Below are positions 38,319 through 48,223 of a stretch of DNA of 64,000 bases, piece by piece. The notes beneath the pieces are model-generated. The model saw only the letters and a list, made by a program, of their open reading frames with translations, did no database searches and was not told the origin of the DNA. Source of the DNA: Candidatus Accumulibacter sp. ACC003 (lineage in GTDB: Bacteria > Pseudomonadota > Gammaproteobacteria > Burkholderiales > Rhodocyclaceae). Position 1 is the first letter of the stretch; each line of letters opens with the position of its first letter. A program made the position numbers and the translations under genes. The stretch is taken from NCBI RefSeq assembly GCF_907163085.1, contig NZ_CAJQTX010000004.1, positions 390,956 to 454,955 of the forward strand, written 5' to 3'.

Positions 38319-38894
38319 CTATGGTGAAAGCGTCTTGACGTGCAGTTGCCGTTGCGCCGCCGCATAATCGCCGGCGGCGAGATCGGGCCAGGCCAGCAGG
38401 CAGCGGTCGATGGCGCGGTCGATCAGTTCCTGCTCTTCGCGTCGTGGTGCCTTGAGGACGTAGCCGATGACTTCGGAGCGCTCGCCGGGGTGGCCGATTC
38501 CCAATCGTAGTCGCCAGAAATCTGGCGTCGACAAGCGCGCCTGAATATCTTTCAGGCCATTGTGTCCGCCGTTGCCGCCGCCCTGCTTGACGCGGATGCT
38601 GCCCGGTTCGAGGTCGAGGTCGTCGTGTACGACCAGCGTTTCGTCGGCGGCGATCTTGTAGAAACGCGCCAGCGCGGCAACGGCCTGGCCCGACAGGTTC
38701 ATGAAGGTGGTCGGCTGCAACAGCCACAGTTCGCCGTGGCGGGCGACGCGGCCAAGGAACTTGCCCTGTGGTGCCAGCGGCGCGCGCAGGCGGCTGGCCA
38801 GCTGGTCGATAAACCAGAAGCCGACGTTGTGCCGGTTATCCTCGTATTGGCCGCCGGGGTTGCCGAGGCCGACGATCAGACGGGGTGCAGGCAT
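38319..38894 (-). CDS. pth: Peptidyl-tRNA hydrolase
   Basis: Pth (191 residues) releases tRNA from stalled peptidyl-tRNA. The motif [20 protein letters not shown] contains the catalytic His region, and [15 protein letters not shown] and [13 protein letters not shown] follow. The ATG at 38894 matches the family; the long upstream in-frame region is not coding. It lies between rplY and ychF, all on the minus strand. Confidence 0.97.
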   Translation of the reverse strand: MPAPRLIVGLGNPGGQYEDNRHNVGFWFIDQLASRLRAPLAPQGKFLGRVARHGELWLLQPTTFMNLSGQAVAALARFYKIAADETLVVHDDLDLEPGSIRVKQGGGNGGHNGLKDIQARLSTPDFWRLRLGIGHPGERSEVIGYVLKAPRREEQELIDRAIDRCLLAWPDLAAGDYAAAQRQLHVKTLSP

Positions 38895-38985
38895 GACTTC
38901 TATTGGATCGGTAAAAAGAACAGGCCGCCGTGGGCACTGGGTGCCGGACGGCGGCCTGAGTTTGGCTGGATGCCTGGCGTCGGAC

Positions 38986-39624
38986 CTAGTCGGCCTTTTC
39001 GTCGTCGGCTGCGGCTGGCTCGGCGGCGGCTTCGTCTGCGGCTTCGAGATCCTCTGCGACGACCTTCGGCGCGATGATGCTGACGACGACCTGATCGTCG
39101 CCGGCGAGCACCGGCGTGACCTTGTCCGGGAAGGCGAGTTGCGAAACGTGGATGCTGTCGCCGAGTTCGAGATCCTTGAGGTCCACTTCGATGAACGCGG
39201 GCAGGTCCTGTGGCAGGCAGCTGATTTCAATTTCGTTCATCGCCGGCGCGACCGCGCCACCACCGAGCTTGACGCCGGGGGCGATGTCGCCGTTGAGGAA
39301 GTGCAGCGGGATCGTCTGGTTGATGGCGTGCGTCGCGTCTACGCGCAGGAAGTCGCAGTGCAGGACCAGTGGTTTCCACGGGTGCATCTGCGAATCGCGC
39401 AGGATGGCGTCCTGACGGGTACCGTCGATCATCAGCGTGATCACCGACGAGCCGAATGCTTCCTTGCGCAGGTTCAGCAGGATTCCGTTGTGATCGAGGT
39501 CGATCATCAGTGGTGCGGCGGTGCCCCCGTAGACGATCGCCGGGACGCGGTTGGCGTGGCGCAGGCGGCGGCTCGCTCCGGACCCCTGCAGAGTGCGCTT
39601 ACGCGCTTCAAGTTGAAATTTCAT
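38986..39624 (-). CDS. rplY: 50S ribosomal protein L25 (Ctc/TL5 form)
   Basis: A 212-residue long-form L25 that binds 5S rRNA. The N-terminal L25 domain includes [11 protein letters not shown] and [11 protein letters not shown]. The C-terminal TL5 domain includes [19 protein letters not shown]. The acidic Ala/Glu tail is typical of the Ctc type. It lies between prs and pth, as in most Beta- and Gammaproteobacteria. Confidence 0.96.
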   Translation of the reverse strand: MKFQLEARKRTLQGSGASRRLRHANRVPAIVYGGTAAPLMIDLDHNGILLNLRKEAFGSSVITLMIDGTRQDAILRDSQMHPWKPLVLHCDFLRVDATHAINQTIPLHFLNGDIAPGVKLGGGAVAPAMNEIEISCLPQDLPAFIEVDLKDLELGDSIHVSQLAFPDKVTPVLAGDDQVVVSIIAPKVVAEDLEAADEAAAEPAAADDEKAD

Positions 39625-39699
39625 GGACAGCTCCTGGTTGAAACAAACCCCGCCCGCGACCAGGCGAGGGGTTGGGAAATCTTGCGGGCGCGCAGCGCC

Positions 39700-40650
39700 T
39701 TATTCGATGAACAGCGAGGACACAGAATCCTCGTTGCTGATTCGGCGAATCGTTTCGGCCATCACTTCGGCCACCGACAGTTGTCGGATACGCGGCGAAT
39801 TCCTGGCGTCCTCGCGAAGGGGAATGGTGTCGGTCACAACCAGTTCATCGAGATCCGAGGCATTGATACGCTCGACAGCCTCGCCCGAAAGGACCGGGTG
39901 TACGCAGTAGGCGAAAACCTGCCGGGCGCCGTCTGCCTTGAGCGCGGTGGCCGCTTTGCACAGCGTGCCGGCGGTGTCGACCAGGTCGTCCATGATCACG
40001 CAGGTGCGTCCCTGGACCTCACCGATGATGTTCATCACTTCCGAGACGTTGGCTTTCGGGCGCCGCTTGTCGATGATCGCCAGGTCGCATTCGAGCCGTT
40101 TGGCCAGCGCACGGGCGCGCACGACGCCACCGACGTCGGGCGAAACGACCATCAAATGGTCGAAGTCTTTCTTCCAGACGTCGCCGAGCATGATCGGCAG
40201 CGAGTAGATGTTATCGACCGGGATGTTGAAGAAGCCCTGGATTTGCTCGGTGTGCAGGTCCATGGTCAATACCCGGTGTACGCCGGCAGCGGTCAGCAGG
40301 TCGGCGACCAGCTTGGCGGCGATCGGCACCCGCGCCGAGCGAACGCGTCGATCCTGGCGAGCGTAGCCAAAGTACGGAATGGCGGCGGTGATCCGGGCAG
40401 CCGAAGCGCGCTTGAGCGCGTCGACCATCACCAGCAGCTCCATCAGGTTCTCGTTGGTCGGCGCACACGTCGATTGCAGGATGAAGACGTCCATGCCGCG
40501 CACGTGCTCCTGGATTTCGACGCTGATCTCGCCGTCGGAAAAACGGGCCACCTGGGCTCGACCGAGCGAGATATTGAGGCGCTTGACGACTTCGGCGGCC
40601 AACGCAGGGTTGGCGTTGCCGGTGAATACCATCAGGCTGTCGTAGGCCAT
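39700..40650 (-). CDS. prs: Ribose-phosphate pyrophosphokinase
   Basis: PRPP synthetase (316 residues, normal length) makes PRPP from ribose 5-phosphate and ATP for nucleotide, His and Trp synthesis. Motifs include [43 protein letters not shown] and the PRPP-binding [13 protein letters not shown]. The ATG at 40650 ([15 protein letters not shown]) is the family start. It lies downstream of tRNA-Gln with a hairpin between them. Confidence 0.97.
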   Translation of the reverse strand: MAYDSLMVFTGNANPALAAEVVKRLNISLGRAQVARFSDGEISVEIQEHVRGMDVFILQSTCAPTNENLMELLVMVDALKRASAARITAAIPYFGYARQDRRVRSARVPIAAKLVADLLTAAGVHRVLTMDLHTEQIQGFFNIPVDNIYSLPIMLGDVWKKDFDHLMVVSPDVGGVVRARALAKRLECDLAIIDKRRPKANVSEVMNIIGEVQGRTCVIMDDLVDTAGTLCKAATALKADGARQVFAYCVHPVLSGEAVERINASDLDELVVTDTIPLREDARNSPRIRQLSVAEVMAETIRRISNEDSVSSLFIE

Positions 40651-40692
40651 GGATCGCTTCCCGGGGCGCCCGCGAAACGGGGGCCGTGTAAA

Positions 40693-40722
40693 GCAAAACG
40701 GGCAGGCGACGTGGCCTGCCCG
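40693..40722 (-). terminator. Hairpin between tRNA-Gln and prs
   Basis: On the minus strand CGGGCAGGC, a 6-base loop and GCCTGCCCG form a perfect 9-bp stem followed by TTTTGCTTT. This is a rho-independent-like terminator or attenuator just after the tRNA. Confidence 0.65.
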
Positions 40723-40739
40723 CGTTGTCAGAAATGGAA

Positions 40740-40816
40740 TGGCTGGGGAAGAAGGATTCGAACCTTCGAATGCCGGAATCAAAATCCGGTGCCTTGACCA
40801 ACTTGGCGACTCCCCA
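40740..40816 (-). tRNA. tRNA-Gln (TTG)
   Basis: The minus strand folds as a cloverleaf. The acceptor is TGGGGAG/TTCCCCA, the D arm GCC...GGC, the anticodon arm CCGGA-TTTTGAT-TCCGG with anticodon TTG, and the T arm carries GGTTCGAATCC. CCA is encoded at the 3' end. Its place between ispE and prs is the usual betaproteobacterial order. Confidence 0.95.
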
Positions 40817-40922
40817 ACTGTCACTCGTATCGCGTTGCTGGCGAACGAGGCGCGCATTGTACCCGGGATTTTTCAGGAAAAGAAGCCCAGCGACGAGAAA
40901 TTTGGTGATTGCGTCGCTGCAG

Positions 40923-41783
40923 TCAGCGCGCCAGGTCGCGCAGCGGATGCGCGTCGAGACCGGCGGCGACCCAGCCACGAACGCCTTTGGGCATTTGCCG
41001 AAGGGCGGTTTCGGCATCTTCTCGGACGGCAAATTCGGCGAACACGCAGGCCCCGGAACCGCTCATCCGCGCGGGCGAACAGCGCGACAGCCAGGCCAGA
41101 TGCTCGGCGATTTCTGGAAAGCGGGCCGCCGCCACGGTCTGCAGATCGTTGCTGCCGAAGCCGGGGTACCAGTCGTCGGCGCGGATCGGGAGCGTCTCGC
41201 GTTTGAGTTCCGGGGCGGCAAAAATGGCCGCCGTCGCGACCTGCAGCGGCGGTTCCAGGACCACATACCAGCTCTTCGGCACAGCGACTGCCTGCAGAAC
41301 TTCGCCGACACCGTCGGCAAAGGCGTTGCGCCCGAAGACAAAGACCGGCACGTCGGCGCCGAGTTGGAGGCCGATTTCCTGCAGCTGCCGACGCGGCAAG
41401 TGCAGTTGCCAGAGATGGTTGAGCGCCAGCAGGACGGTGGCCGCGTCCGAGCTGCCGCCGCCGAGGCCGCCGCCCAGCGGCAGTTTTTTTTCGACGCGGA
41501 TGTCGACGCCAAGCCGGCAAGCGCTGGCGGTCTGCAACAGGCGCGCGGCGCGCACCGTCAGATCGCTTTCAGGCGCGACGCCAGGCAGTGGCGTGGCCAG
41601 CCTTATCGCGCCGTCAGAGCGCGCCGAGAAGCGCAAGCTGTCGCCGTAGCCGACGAAGCGAAAGACCGTTTGCAGCAGGTGGTAGCCGTCGCCACGCTGG
41701 CCGACCACGTGCAGGAAGAGGTTGAGCTTGGCTGGCGCCGGGTAAGCGCTGTGCCAACCCCAGCTGTCGTCAGCCGGCGTCAT
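40923..41783 (-). CDS. ispE: 4-diphosphocytidyl-2-C-methyl-D-erythritol kinase
   Basis: IspE (286 residues) phosphorylates CDP-methylerythritol in the MEP isoprenoid pathway. It is a GHMP kinase: PAPAKLNLFLHVVGQRGDGY at the N-terminus, the ATP loop PLGGGLGGGSSDAATVLLAL, and the late motif MSGSGACVFAEF. Its start overlaps the lolB stop by four bases. Confidence 0.96.
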   Translation of the reverse strand: MTPADDSWGWHSAYPAPAKLNLFLHVVGQRGDGYHLLQTVFRFVGYGDSLRFSARSDGAIRLATPLPGVAPESDLTVRAARLLQTASACRLGVDIRVEKKLPLGGGLGGGSSDAATVLLALNHLWQLHLPRRQLQEIGLQLGADVPVFVFGRNAFADGVGEVLQAVAVPKSWYVVLEPPLQVATAAIFAAPELKRETLPIRADDWYPGFGSNDLQTVAAARFPEIAEHLAWLSRCSPARMSGSGACVFAEFAVREDAETALRQMPKGVRGWVAAGLDAHPLRDLAR

Positions 41784-42520
41784 TGGCTCGGCGCGGCTGG
41801 CGTCAGCGGCGCCCAGTCGTCGATGCGCAGGTGCAGTTCAAGAACGCTGTCGAGTTCGACGAAGACGCGGCCGGGCAGCGCTTGCGGGTCGTCGTCGTCG
41901 TATTCGTAGGCGATGCGCCAGCCGCGATGCTGGACGCGCAATGGTCGCCCGAGCGCGTCGACGGTGAGTTGGTCGCCGGCCGCCTGGCGGCCGCGTAGCC
42001 AGTCGGTCAGTTTGTCCAGCGGCAGCGGATAACCGACGACCGACTGCAGCAACTCGTCAGCGCTCGCCGCCTCATGGACGCTGCCGTCCTTGTCGGTCAG
42101 GCGCGCGCCACCGGCATTGCTGACGATCTCCGCCAGGCCCTGCCCGAGCGGCGACGACAGCAGCAGTTCGTCGCTGTTGTCGTCGTGGCGCCACTGGATC
42201 TGGCCGATATAGCTCTGCCCCTCATGGCGCAGCGAAAAGCGCCCGGCGAGCGAAAAGTCGTGCAGGCTGTCGCGCCGGGGCGGCGGCTGGGTGCCGGCCG
42301 CTGTCTGCAGGCCGCCACAGGCGCTGAGCCCGAGCACAGCGAAAATCAGGATCAGCGACAGCAGAACGGCCGCTGACGCCGGGCCGAAGCGCGCCTTGTC
42401 GTGCGACGGAGTCAGGGTGAGAACCTGCTCGTCGCTGCTTTGAGTGCCTCGTTCTCGGGGTGCTTCTTGAGCGCTTCGCGCAAGCTGTTTTGCGCTTCGT
42501 CCTTGCGCCCCAGCATCCAC
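41780..42520 (-). CDS. lolB: Outer-membrane lipoprotein receptor LolB
   Basis: LolB takes lipoproteins from LolA and inserts them in the outer membrane. A hydrophobic stretch (AAVLLSLILIFAVLGLSAC) with a lipobox ending in Cys is followed by the LolB fold (DFSLAGRFSLRHEGQSYIG, then LPLDKLTDWLRGR). The frame opens at 42520, giving about 47 residues before the signal, so the true start is probably nearer 42420 at a non-ATG codon; none is convincing. It overlaps the TPR gene upstream and ispE downstream. Confidence 0.88.
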   Translation of the reverse strand: MDAGAQGRSAKQLARSAQEAPRERGTQSSDEQVLTLTPSHDKARFGPASAAVLLSLILIFAVLGLSACGGLQTAAGTQPPPRRDSLHDFSLAGRFSLRHEGQSYIGQIQWRHDDNSDELLLSSPLGQGLAEIVSNAGGARLTDKDGSVHEAASADELLQSVVGYPLPLDKLTDWLRGRQAAGDQLTVDALGRPLRVQHRGWRIAYEYDDDDPQALPGRVFVELDSVLELHLRIDDWAPLTPAAPSQ

Positions 42521-44211
42521 AGCACTTCGCCGAGGTGCGCGGCGATCTCCGGGTCTGGGCGTTGCGCGTAGGCGCGTTGCAGGTGCGTCAGGGCGCCTTC
42601 GAGATCGCCCTGCCGATAGAGCACCCAGGCCATGCTGTCGAGAATGAAGGGGTCGTTGGGCGCCAGCTTGAGCGCCTGTTCGATCAACTGCCGCGCTTCT
42701 GGTAGCCGCATGTTGCGATCGGCGTACGAGTAGCCGAGCGCGTTGTACGCTTGCGCGCTCTCCGGCTGCAGCTTGATCAGCGTACGCAGGCGGCTCTCCA
42801 TCAGCTCCAGCCGGCCAAGCCGCTCGGCGAGCAGCGCCGATTCGTACAGCAGGTCGGGCTGCTCCGGCTGCTCTTTCAACTCGCGTTCAAGGAGCTCCAG
42901 CGCCGCCGCGGTCTGTTTGGCGTCGCGCAGTAGCGCCGCTTCGGCGATCGCCATCTGGACGCGCAATTGCGGGTCTCTGGCGGCGGCGTCGCGCAGCAGC
43001 GTCTTGGCTTCGTCGAGCTTGCCCTGCTGGGCGAGGATCGCCGCGCTGCGGATCTGCGCCGGCAGATAATGCTCACCAGCTCCCACCTGCTGGTAATAGC
43101 TCAGCGCTTCGTCGCGCTGCCCGTTTTCCTCGGCGACCTGGCCAAGGTAGTAAAAGGGCGTGCTCTTGTCGGGAAGGTCAAGCGTCACCAGGTGTTTCAG
43201 CTGCGCCTCGGCAAGCGTCTTGTCGCCCTCCTGCAGCGCCAGGATGGCCACCGGGAAGACGACGTCGGGATTGTCTGGATACGCCAGTAGCAATTGCCCG
43301 AACAGCCGCTTGGCTTCGCCGTAACGCTTGTCGCCGACCAGAGCGCGCGCCAGGTGGAGTTCGACGTCGCGCGCCTGCGGATACTTTTCGACAAAGGCTT
43401 GCATGGCGGTGATCGCCTCGGTCGGCGAGGTGCGTGCCAGCAGCTGCGCTTCGAGCAGCGCGCCGACCTGCCAATCAGGCCGCAACTGCAAGGCCTGGTG
43501 CGCTTCGGCGAGTGCCAGCTCGTGCTCGCCAGCCGAGTTGGCGGCGACGGCGATCGCGTAATGGGCCTCGGGAAGCTTGAGGAAGGGCGCACAAACGTCT
43601 TTGATCATCTGCAGAACGACGCGGCGGTTCGGGTTGCGGGCAAACATCCGGTTGAGCGCCAGCAGGTTGCCGGGCAGCGCCTGCTGGTCGGCCTCGAGCA
43701 TGCTGATCAATTTCGGCGCCAGGCCGTCGAGCTGGTTGGACATCACCAGCACACCGATCAGCACCTGCTGGGCGCGCTTGGACTCGGGTTCGATCTCCAC
43801 CCACAGGCGCGCGAGTTGCAGGACGCGGTCAAAACGACGCGCGTAACCTGCCACCTCGATAGCCCGTTCGAGAATGCCCGGGTCGCGCGTACGCGTCGCC
43901 AGGTCGGCGTAGGCCTGGCTGGCGAACTCGTTGCGGCCGCGCTGCAGCGCCACCTCGGCGAGCAGGACCTGGTAGACGACCTGTCCGCTCAGTTCGCTGC
44001 TGTCTTTGCTGTCGGCGGCGTACGCCAGCGTCGATTCCGCCGTGTCCTCTCTGGTCGTGCGCTTGCTCGGTTTGCTGGGCTTGGCCGGCTTGGCCGGCCT
44101 GGTCGCTTTGTCCTGCTGCTTGCCTGCTGGGCTGCCTTCGGCCGCTTGCACGGGCGTGCCGATGGCCAGCACCAGCGCGGCGCAAAGGAGAGTGCTCTTG
44201 ATATATTTCAT
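42412..44211 (-). CDS. Exported tetratricopeptide-repeat protein
   Basis: A 599-residue protein with a signal peptide (LCAALVLAIGTPVQAAEG) and repeated TPR units through most of its length, for example VELHLARALVGDKRYGEAKR and DSMAWVLYRQGDLEGALTHL. TPR arrays hold protein complexes together. Proteins of this type commonly precede lolB in Betaproteobacteria and are thought to help envelope assembly. The ATG at 44211 follows AAGGAA and starts the signal peptide; upstream codons are spurious. It is divergent from mutM. Confidence 0.88.
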   Translation of the reverse strand: MKYIKSTLLCAALVLAIGTPVQAAEGSPAGKQQDKATRPAKPAKPSKPSKRTTREDTAESTLAYAADSKDSSELSGQVVYQVLLAEVALQRGRNEFASQAYADLATRTRDPGILERAIEVAGYARRFDRVLQLARLWVEIEPESKRAQQVLIGVLVMSNQLDGLAPKLISMLEADQQALPGNLLALNRMFARNPNRRVVLQMIKDVCAPFLKLPEAHYAIAVAANSAGEHELALAEAHQALQLRPDWQVGALLEAQLLARTSPTEAITAMQAFVEKYPQARDVELHLARALVGDKRYGEAKRLFGQLLLAYPDNPDVVFPVAILALQEGDKTLAEAQLKHLVTLDLPDKSTPFYYLGQVAEENGQRDEALSYYQQVGAGEHYLPAQIRSAAILAQQGKLDEAKTLLRDAAARDPQLRVQMAIAEAALLRDAKQTAAALELLERELKEQPEQPDLLYESALLAERLGRLELMESRLRTLIKLQPESAQAYNALGYSYADRNMRLPEARQLIEQALKLAPNDPFILDSMAWVLYRQGDLEGALTHLQRAYAQRPDPEIAAHLGEVLWMLGRKDEAQNSLREALKKHPENEALKAATSRFSP

Positions 44212-44306
44212 GGTTTCCTTGCCTGCTGCAAACAGTTGGCAGAACTGGCGAGCGTTTGCGTCATAATTCTTGCTGCGCATGTTATGGACTTTTCACGGTA
44301 GCAGCA

Positions 44307-45134
44307 ATGCCAGAACTGCCCGAAGTTGAAGTGAGTCGCCTGGGTTTGCTCCCTTTTCTGCCTGGACAAGCGATTGTCGGCGCCATCGTGCGCACGCCGA
44401 AATTGCGTCACGAGATCCCGCTCGGGCTCGCTTCGCGGCTGACCGGATTGCGCGTAGATGCCATTGCGCGACGTGGCAAGTACCTGCTGCTCGACTGTGC
44501 TAGCGCTCGCGGCGGCGGCTGGCTACTGCTACACCTCGGGATGTCGGGCAGTCTGCGTCTGGTGCCGCCGGATACGCCGGCGCAGAAGCACGACCACTTC
44601 GACCTGCTGTTCAGCCGCACCGTGCTGCGCCTGCGCGACCCGCGCCGCTTCGGGGCGTTGCTCTGGCACGAAGGCGCCGATGTTGACCGGCATCCGCTGC
44701 TCGCCGCGCTGGGAATTGAACCGCTGTCGGACGCTTTCGACGGCGACTGGCTGCACGCCGCGACGCGTGGGCGACGCGTGCCGGTCAAGCCGCTGCTGAT
44801 GGACAGCCGTCTGGTCGTCGGTATCGGCAACATCTACGCCGCGGAAAGCCTCTTTCATGCGGGTATTTCGCCGTTACGTGCGTCGGACAGGATCAGTCAG
44901 CGCCGCTACCGGCTGCTCGCCGACTCGATTCGCTCGACGCTCGAGGCGTCGATCGCCGCCGGCGGCAGCAGTGTCCGCGATTATGTGCATAGCGACGGTG
45001 GTGCGGGCTCCTTCCAGCTGTCGTGTGCCGTTTATGATCGCCGGGGCGAGCCCTGTCCGAGCTGCTTGCGGCCGGTGCGCGCGATCCGTCAGGCCGGGCG
45101 ATCGACCTTCTATTGCCCGGCTTGCCAGCGCTGA
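44307..45134 (+). CDS. mutM: Formamidopyrimidine-DNA glycosylase
   Basis: MutM/Fpg (275 residues) removes oxidised purines such as 8-oxoguanine. The N-terminus MPELPEVEV provides the catalytic Pro and Glu after Met removal. VGIGNIYAAESLFHAGISP is the H2TH region. CPSCLRPVRAIRQAGRSTFY followed by CPAC forms the C4 zinc finger. The upstream in-frame ATG at 44256 is excluded because the Pro must be residue 2. Confidence 0.97.
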   Translation: MPELPEVEVSRLGLLPFLPGQAIVGAIVRTPKLRHEIPLGLASRLTGLRVDAIARRGKYLLLDCASARGGGWLLLHLGMSGSLRLVPPDTPAQKHDHFDLLFSRTVLRLRDPRRFGALLWHEGADVDRHPLLAALGIEPLSDAFDGDWLHAATRGRRVPVKPLLMDSRLVVGIGNIYAAESLFHAGISPLRASDRISQRRYRLLADSIRSTLEASIAAGGSSVRDYVHSDGGAGSFQLSCAVYDRRGEPCPSCLRPVRAIRQAGRSTFYCPACQR

Positions 45135-45225
45135 CCGCGCCGGCGCCCACGCCGCCGGGGCATGTCCCTGATTGCTCTGGACTTTGTGATAGAGTGCGGG
45201 GCTGTATCTTGCGCCGGGACGGGTC

Positions 45226-47187
45226 ATGACTCTCGCTCAACATTTTGCCGCCTACAGTGATTGGCGCGCCGAGCTCTCTGCGGTCATCGAGAAGTTCGGT
45301 GGCTGGCTGGTCGATAACGAACTGACCGACGCCCAGACCGACCGGCGGATTGTCCAATTGCTCGAAAAACTGCGCGAAGACCGGCTGAATGTGGCTTTCG
45401 TCGCCGAATTTTCGCGCGGCAAATCGGAGTTGATCAACGCCATATTCTTCGCTGATTACGGCAATCGGATACTTCCTTCGACACCCGGGCGGACGACGAT
45501 GTGTCCGACCGAACTGCTCTTCGATCGGCACAAGCCGCCGTCGATCGAGTTGCTGCCAATCGAAAGCCGGGAGTCCAGGGACAGCATCAGCGAGTACAAA
45601 CGCTTTCCCGACGAGTGGACCGTGCTGCCTCTCGACACCAGCTCGGCGGCGGCGATGCAGGAAGCGCTTCGCCATGTCAGCGACGTCACCCGGGTTGATC
45701 GGGCGTTTGCTGAAAAACTAGGCTTCACGATCGCCGACGGCGATACCGCGGTGTTTCGCGTCGACGCCGCCGGCACCGTCGAGATCCCGCGTTGGCGGCA
45801 CGCGGTCATCAACTTTCCACATCCCTTGTTGCAGCAAGGACTGGTCATTCTCGACACCCCCGGTTTGAACGCCATCGGCACCGAGCCCGAACTGACGCTT
45901 TCGCTGCTGCCCAACGCGCACGCGGTGCTGTTCATCCTGGCGGCTGATACCGGCGTCACCCAGTCGGATCTGATGGTCTGGCGTGAGCACATCGGAACAC
46001 TGGGCGGCCGCAAGAAGGGTCGTCTGGTGGTTCTCAACAAGATCGACAGTCTGTGGGACGAACTCAAGTCAGCGGACCAGATTGCCAGCGAAATAGCCAA
46101 GCAGATCGACACCTGCGCGTGGACGCTCAGCTTGCCCGAGGACCAGGTTTTCCCGGTTTCCGCGCAGAAAGCGCTGCTCGCCAAGATCAACGGCGATGGC
46201 GAGCTGCTGACGCGTAGCGGCTTGCTCGAACTCGAGCGGGCGCTTTCCGAAGAACTGATCCCGGCCAAGCAGGAAATCGTTCGTGACAACACCGACGGTG
46301 AGTTCGCCGATTGCTATCTACGGACGCGCAGCCTGCTCGAATCGCGGCTCATTGGCCTGCGCGAACAGATCACCGAACTGACCGAACTGCGCGGCAAGAA
46401 CAAGGGCGTTGTCGAGTACATGATGGGCAAGGTGCGCCTCGAGCAAGAGGAGTTCGACACCGGCCTGCAGCGTTACTACGCGGTGCGCAGCGTTTTTTCA
46501 CAGCTGACCAACAACCTGTTTGCGCACCTGGGACTCGATTCGCTGCGCTTGCTGACCAACACGACGCGGGCGGCGATGGTGCATGCGACTTTCTCGAGAA
46601 CGCTGTCGGCCGCCATGCAGAATTTTTTCGACTCGGCGCGCGCCAACCTCACCCGCTCCCGGGCAGAGGTCACCGAAATCCTGGCGATGATGGAGGCGAT
46701 CTACAAGAAATTTGCCGTCGAGCACGGACTGAAGCTCGGTACGCCGGTCACTTTTTCCCTACGCAGCTACGAAAAGGAGATCGATCGCCTCGATCAATGG
46801 TGCGCGACACACATCAACTCGATGTTCCAGCTGTTGACGCACGAAAAGGGCCAGCTCACGCAGCGCTTCTTTGAGGAGGTCACCGTGCAGGTCCGAAAGA
46901 CCTTCGAACACGCCAATCGTGACGCCGAGGGGTGGTTGAAGGCGATCATGGCGCCGATGGAGATTCAGATCCGCGAGCACCAGATTCAGTTGAAGCGGCG
47001 GCTGGAAAGCATCAAGCGAATCCACCAGGCGACCGATACGCTCGAAGAGCGAATCGAGGAGTTGCTGCACGTCGAGAAAAATCTGCTGGCGCAGATGCAG
47101 GTACTCAAGAACATCGGCCAGGACGTTCGCGACGTTCTCCAGCAGACGGTGACCGGCGAGGACGAGGGCGAGCGCAGCGCCGCCTGA
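45226..47187 (+). CDS. Dynamin-like GTPase family protein
   Basis: A 653-residue P-loop GTPase. The G1 motif is AEFSRGKSELINAIF, G3 is VILDTPGLNAIGTE, and G4 is LVVLNKIDSLWDE. Long helical segments follow (residues 350-650), as in bacterial dynamin-like proteins that remodel membranes. No transmembrane segment is evident. It is convergent with miaA. The specific role is unknown. Confidence 0.85.
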   Translation: MTLAQHFAAYSDWRAELSAVIEKFGGWLVDNELTDAQTDRRIVQLLEKLREDRLNVAFVAEFSRGKSELINAIFFADYGNRILPSTPGRTTMCPTELLFDRHKPPSIELLPIESRESRDSISEYKRFPDEWTVLPLDTSSAAAMQEALRHVSDVTRVDRAFAEKLGFTIADGDTAVFRVDAAGTVEIPRWRHAVINFPHPLLQQGLVILDTPGLNAIGTEPELTLSLLPNAHAVLFILAADTGVTQSDLMVWREHIGTLGGRKKGRLVVLNKIDSLWDELKSADQIASEIAKQIDTCAWTLSLPEDQVFPVSAQKALLAKINGDGELLTRSGLLELERALSEELIPAKQEIVRDNTDGEFADCYLRTRSLLESRLIGLREQITELTELRGKNKGVVEYMMGKVRLEQEEFDTGLQRYYAVRSVFSQLTNNLFAHLGLDSLRLLTNTTRAAMVHATFSRTLSAAMQNFFDSARANLTRSRAEVTEILAMMEAIYKKFAVEHGLKLGTPVTFSLRSYEKEIDRLDQWCATHINSMFQLLTHEKGQLTQRFFEEVTVQVRKTFEHANRDAEGWLKAIMAPMEIQIREHQIQLKRRLESIKRIHQATDTLEERIEELLHVEKNLLAQMQVLKNIGQDVRDVLQQTVTGEDEGERSAA

Positions 47188-47212
47188 ACAAGCGGCGGCA
47201 CCCCACGGCCGG

Positions 47213-47235
47213 TGTCCTGCGGCGGCGGCAGGACA
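47213..47235. terminator. Hairpin between convergent genes
   Basis: TGTCCTGC, a GC-rich 7-base loop and GCAGGACA form a perfect 8-bp stem between the dynamin-like gene and miaA. There is no T-tract on either side, so it is only a possible bidirectional terminator. Confidence 0.4.
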
Positions 47236-47272
47236 GTCAAACGCTGCCGCCATCGCCGCCGGCCAGCGGCGG

Positions 47273-48223
47273 TCAGCGCAGGAAGCGTTCGAGCTGCTCG
47301 CTGACCTGCTCGGCGACGTCGGCGGCGAGGCAGTCGACGGTCTGCGGCCGCAGCGTGTTGCCGATCCAGGTGATCTGTCGCTTGGCCAGTTGGCGGGTCG
47401 CATAGATGCCGCGATCAAGCAATTCGGCGCGTGCCGCCAGGCCATCCTGCACTTCCCACACCTGCCGGTAGCCGACACAGCGCATCGACGGCAGGCCGGC
47501 GTGCAGGCTGTATTTCTCGCGCAGCGCCGCGACCTCGGCTTCGAGGCCGGCGTCGAGCATCGCCGCGAAGCGTTCGGCGATGCGCTGGTGCAGGACGCTG
47601 CGCTGCGAGGGCAGCAGGCCGATCGCCAGGAAGCGGTACGGCGGCGGCTGCTTCTCGCCGGCAGCGAGCAGCGCCGACAGCGGCCGGCCCGACAGACGGA
47701 AAACCTCCAGCGCCCGCTGGATGCGCTGGGCATCGGTGCGCTGCAGGCGCGCCGCGGTGGGCGGATCGATTTGCGCGAGTTCGGCGTGCAGCGCCGGCCA
47801 GCCGTCGACGGCGGCTTGCTGGTCGATCGCCGCACGCGTCGCCGGGTCGGCTGCCGGCAGGTCGGCGAGGCCTTCAATGAGCGCCCTGAAATAGAGCATG
47901 GTGCCGCCAACGAGCAAGGGCAGCTTGCCGCGCGCGCTGATCAAGGCCATCGCCGCCAGAGCGTCGCTCCTGAAACGCGCCGCCGAGTAGGCTTCCTGCG
48001 GGCTGATCACGTCGATCAGCTGGTGCGGGAAGCGCGCCAGCGTTGCCGCGTCGGGTTTGGCCGTGCCAATGTTCATGTCGCGGAAGACCTGCGCCGAGTC
48101 GACGCTGATCAGCTCGACCGGGAAGCGGCGCGCCAGCGACATCGCCACGTCGGTCTTGCCGCTGGCCGTTGGTCCCATCAGCAGGATCGCCGGCGGCAGC
48201 GGTGCTCGCGGCGGCGCGCTCAT
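47273..48223 (-). CDS. miaA: tRNA dimethylallyltransferase
   Basis: MiaA (316 residues) adds the isopentenyl group to A37 of tRNAs reading U-starting codons. The P-loop is [20 protein letters not shown], then [19 protein letters not shown] and [19 protein letters not shown]. Its start overlaps the mutL stop by ATGA, so the pair is translationally coupled, as in many Proteobacteria. Confidence 0.97.
   Translation of the reverse strand: MSAPPRAPLPPAILLMGPTASGKTDVAMSLARRFPVELISVDSAQVFRDMNIGTAKPDAATLARFPHQLIDVISPQEAYSAARFRSDALAAMALISARGKLPLLVGGTMLYFRALIEGLADLPAADPATRAAIDQQAAVDGWPALHAELAQIDPPTAARLQRTDAQRIQRALEVFRLSGRPLSALLAAGEKQPPPYRFLAIGLLPSQRSVLHQRIAERFAAMLDAGLEAEVAALREKYSLHAGLPSMRCVGYRQVWEVQDGLAARAELLDRGIYATRQLAKRQITWIGNTLRPQTVDCLAADVAEQVSEQLERFLR

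Noticed and set aside
37127-38338. 403-codon plus-strand frame
   Set aside because: Antisense to ychF, which has complete family motifs.
38701-40797. 698-codon plus-strand frame across pth, rplY and prs
   Set aside because: It lies antisense to three well-supported housekeeping genes.
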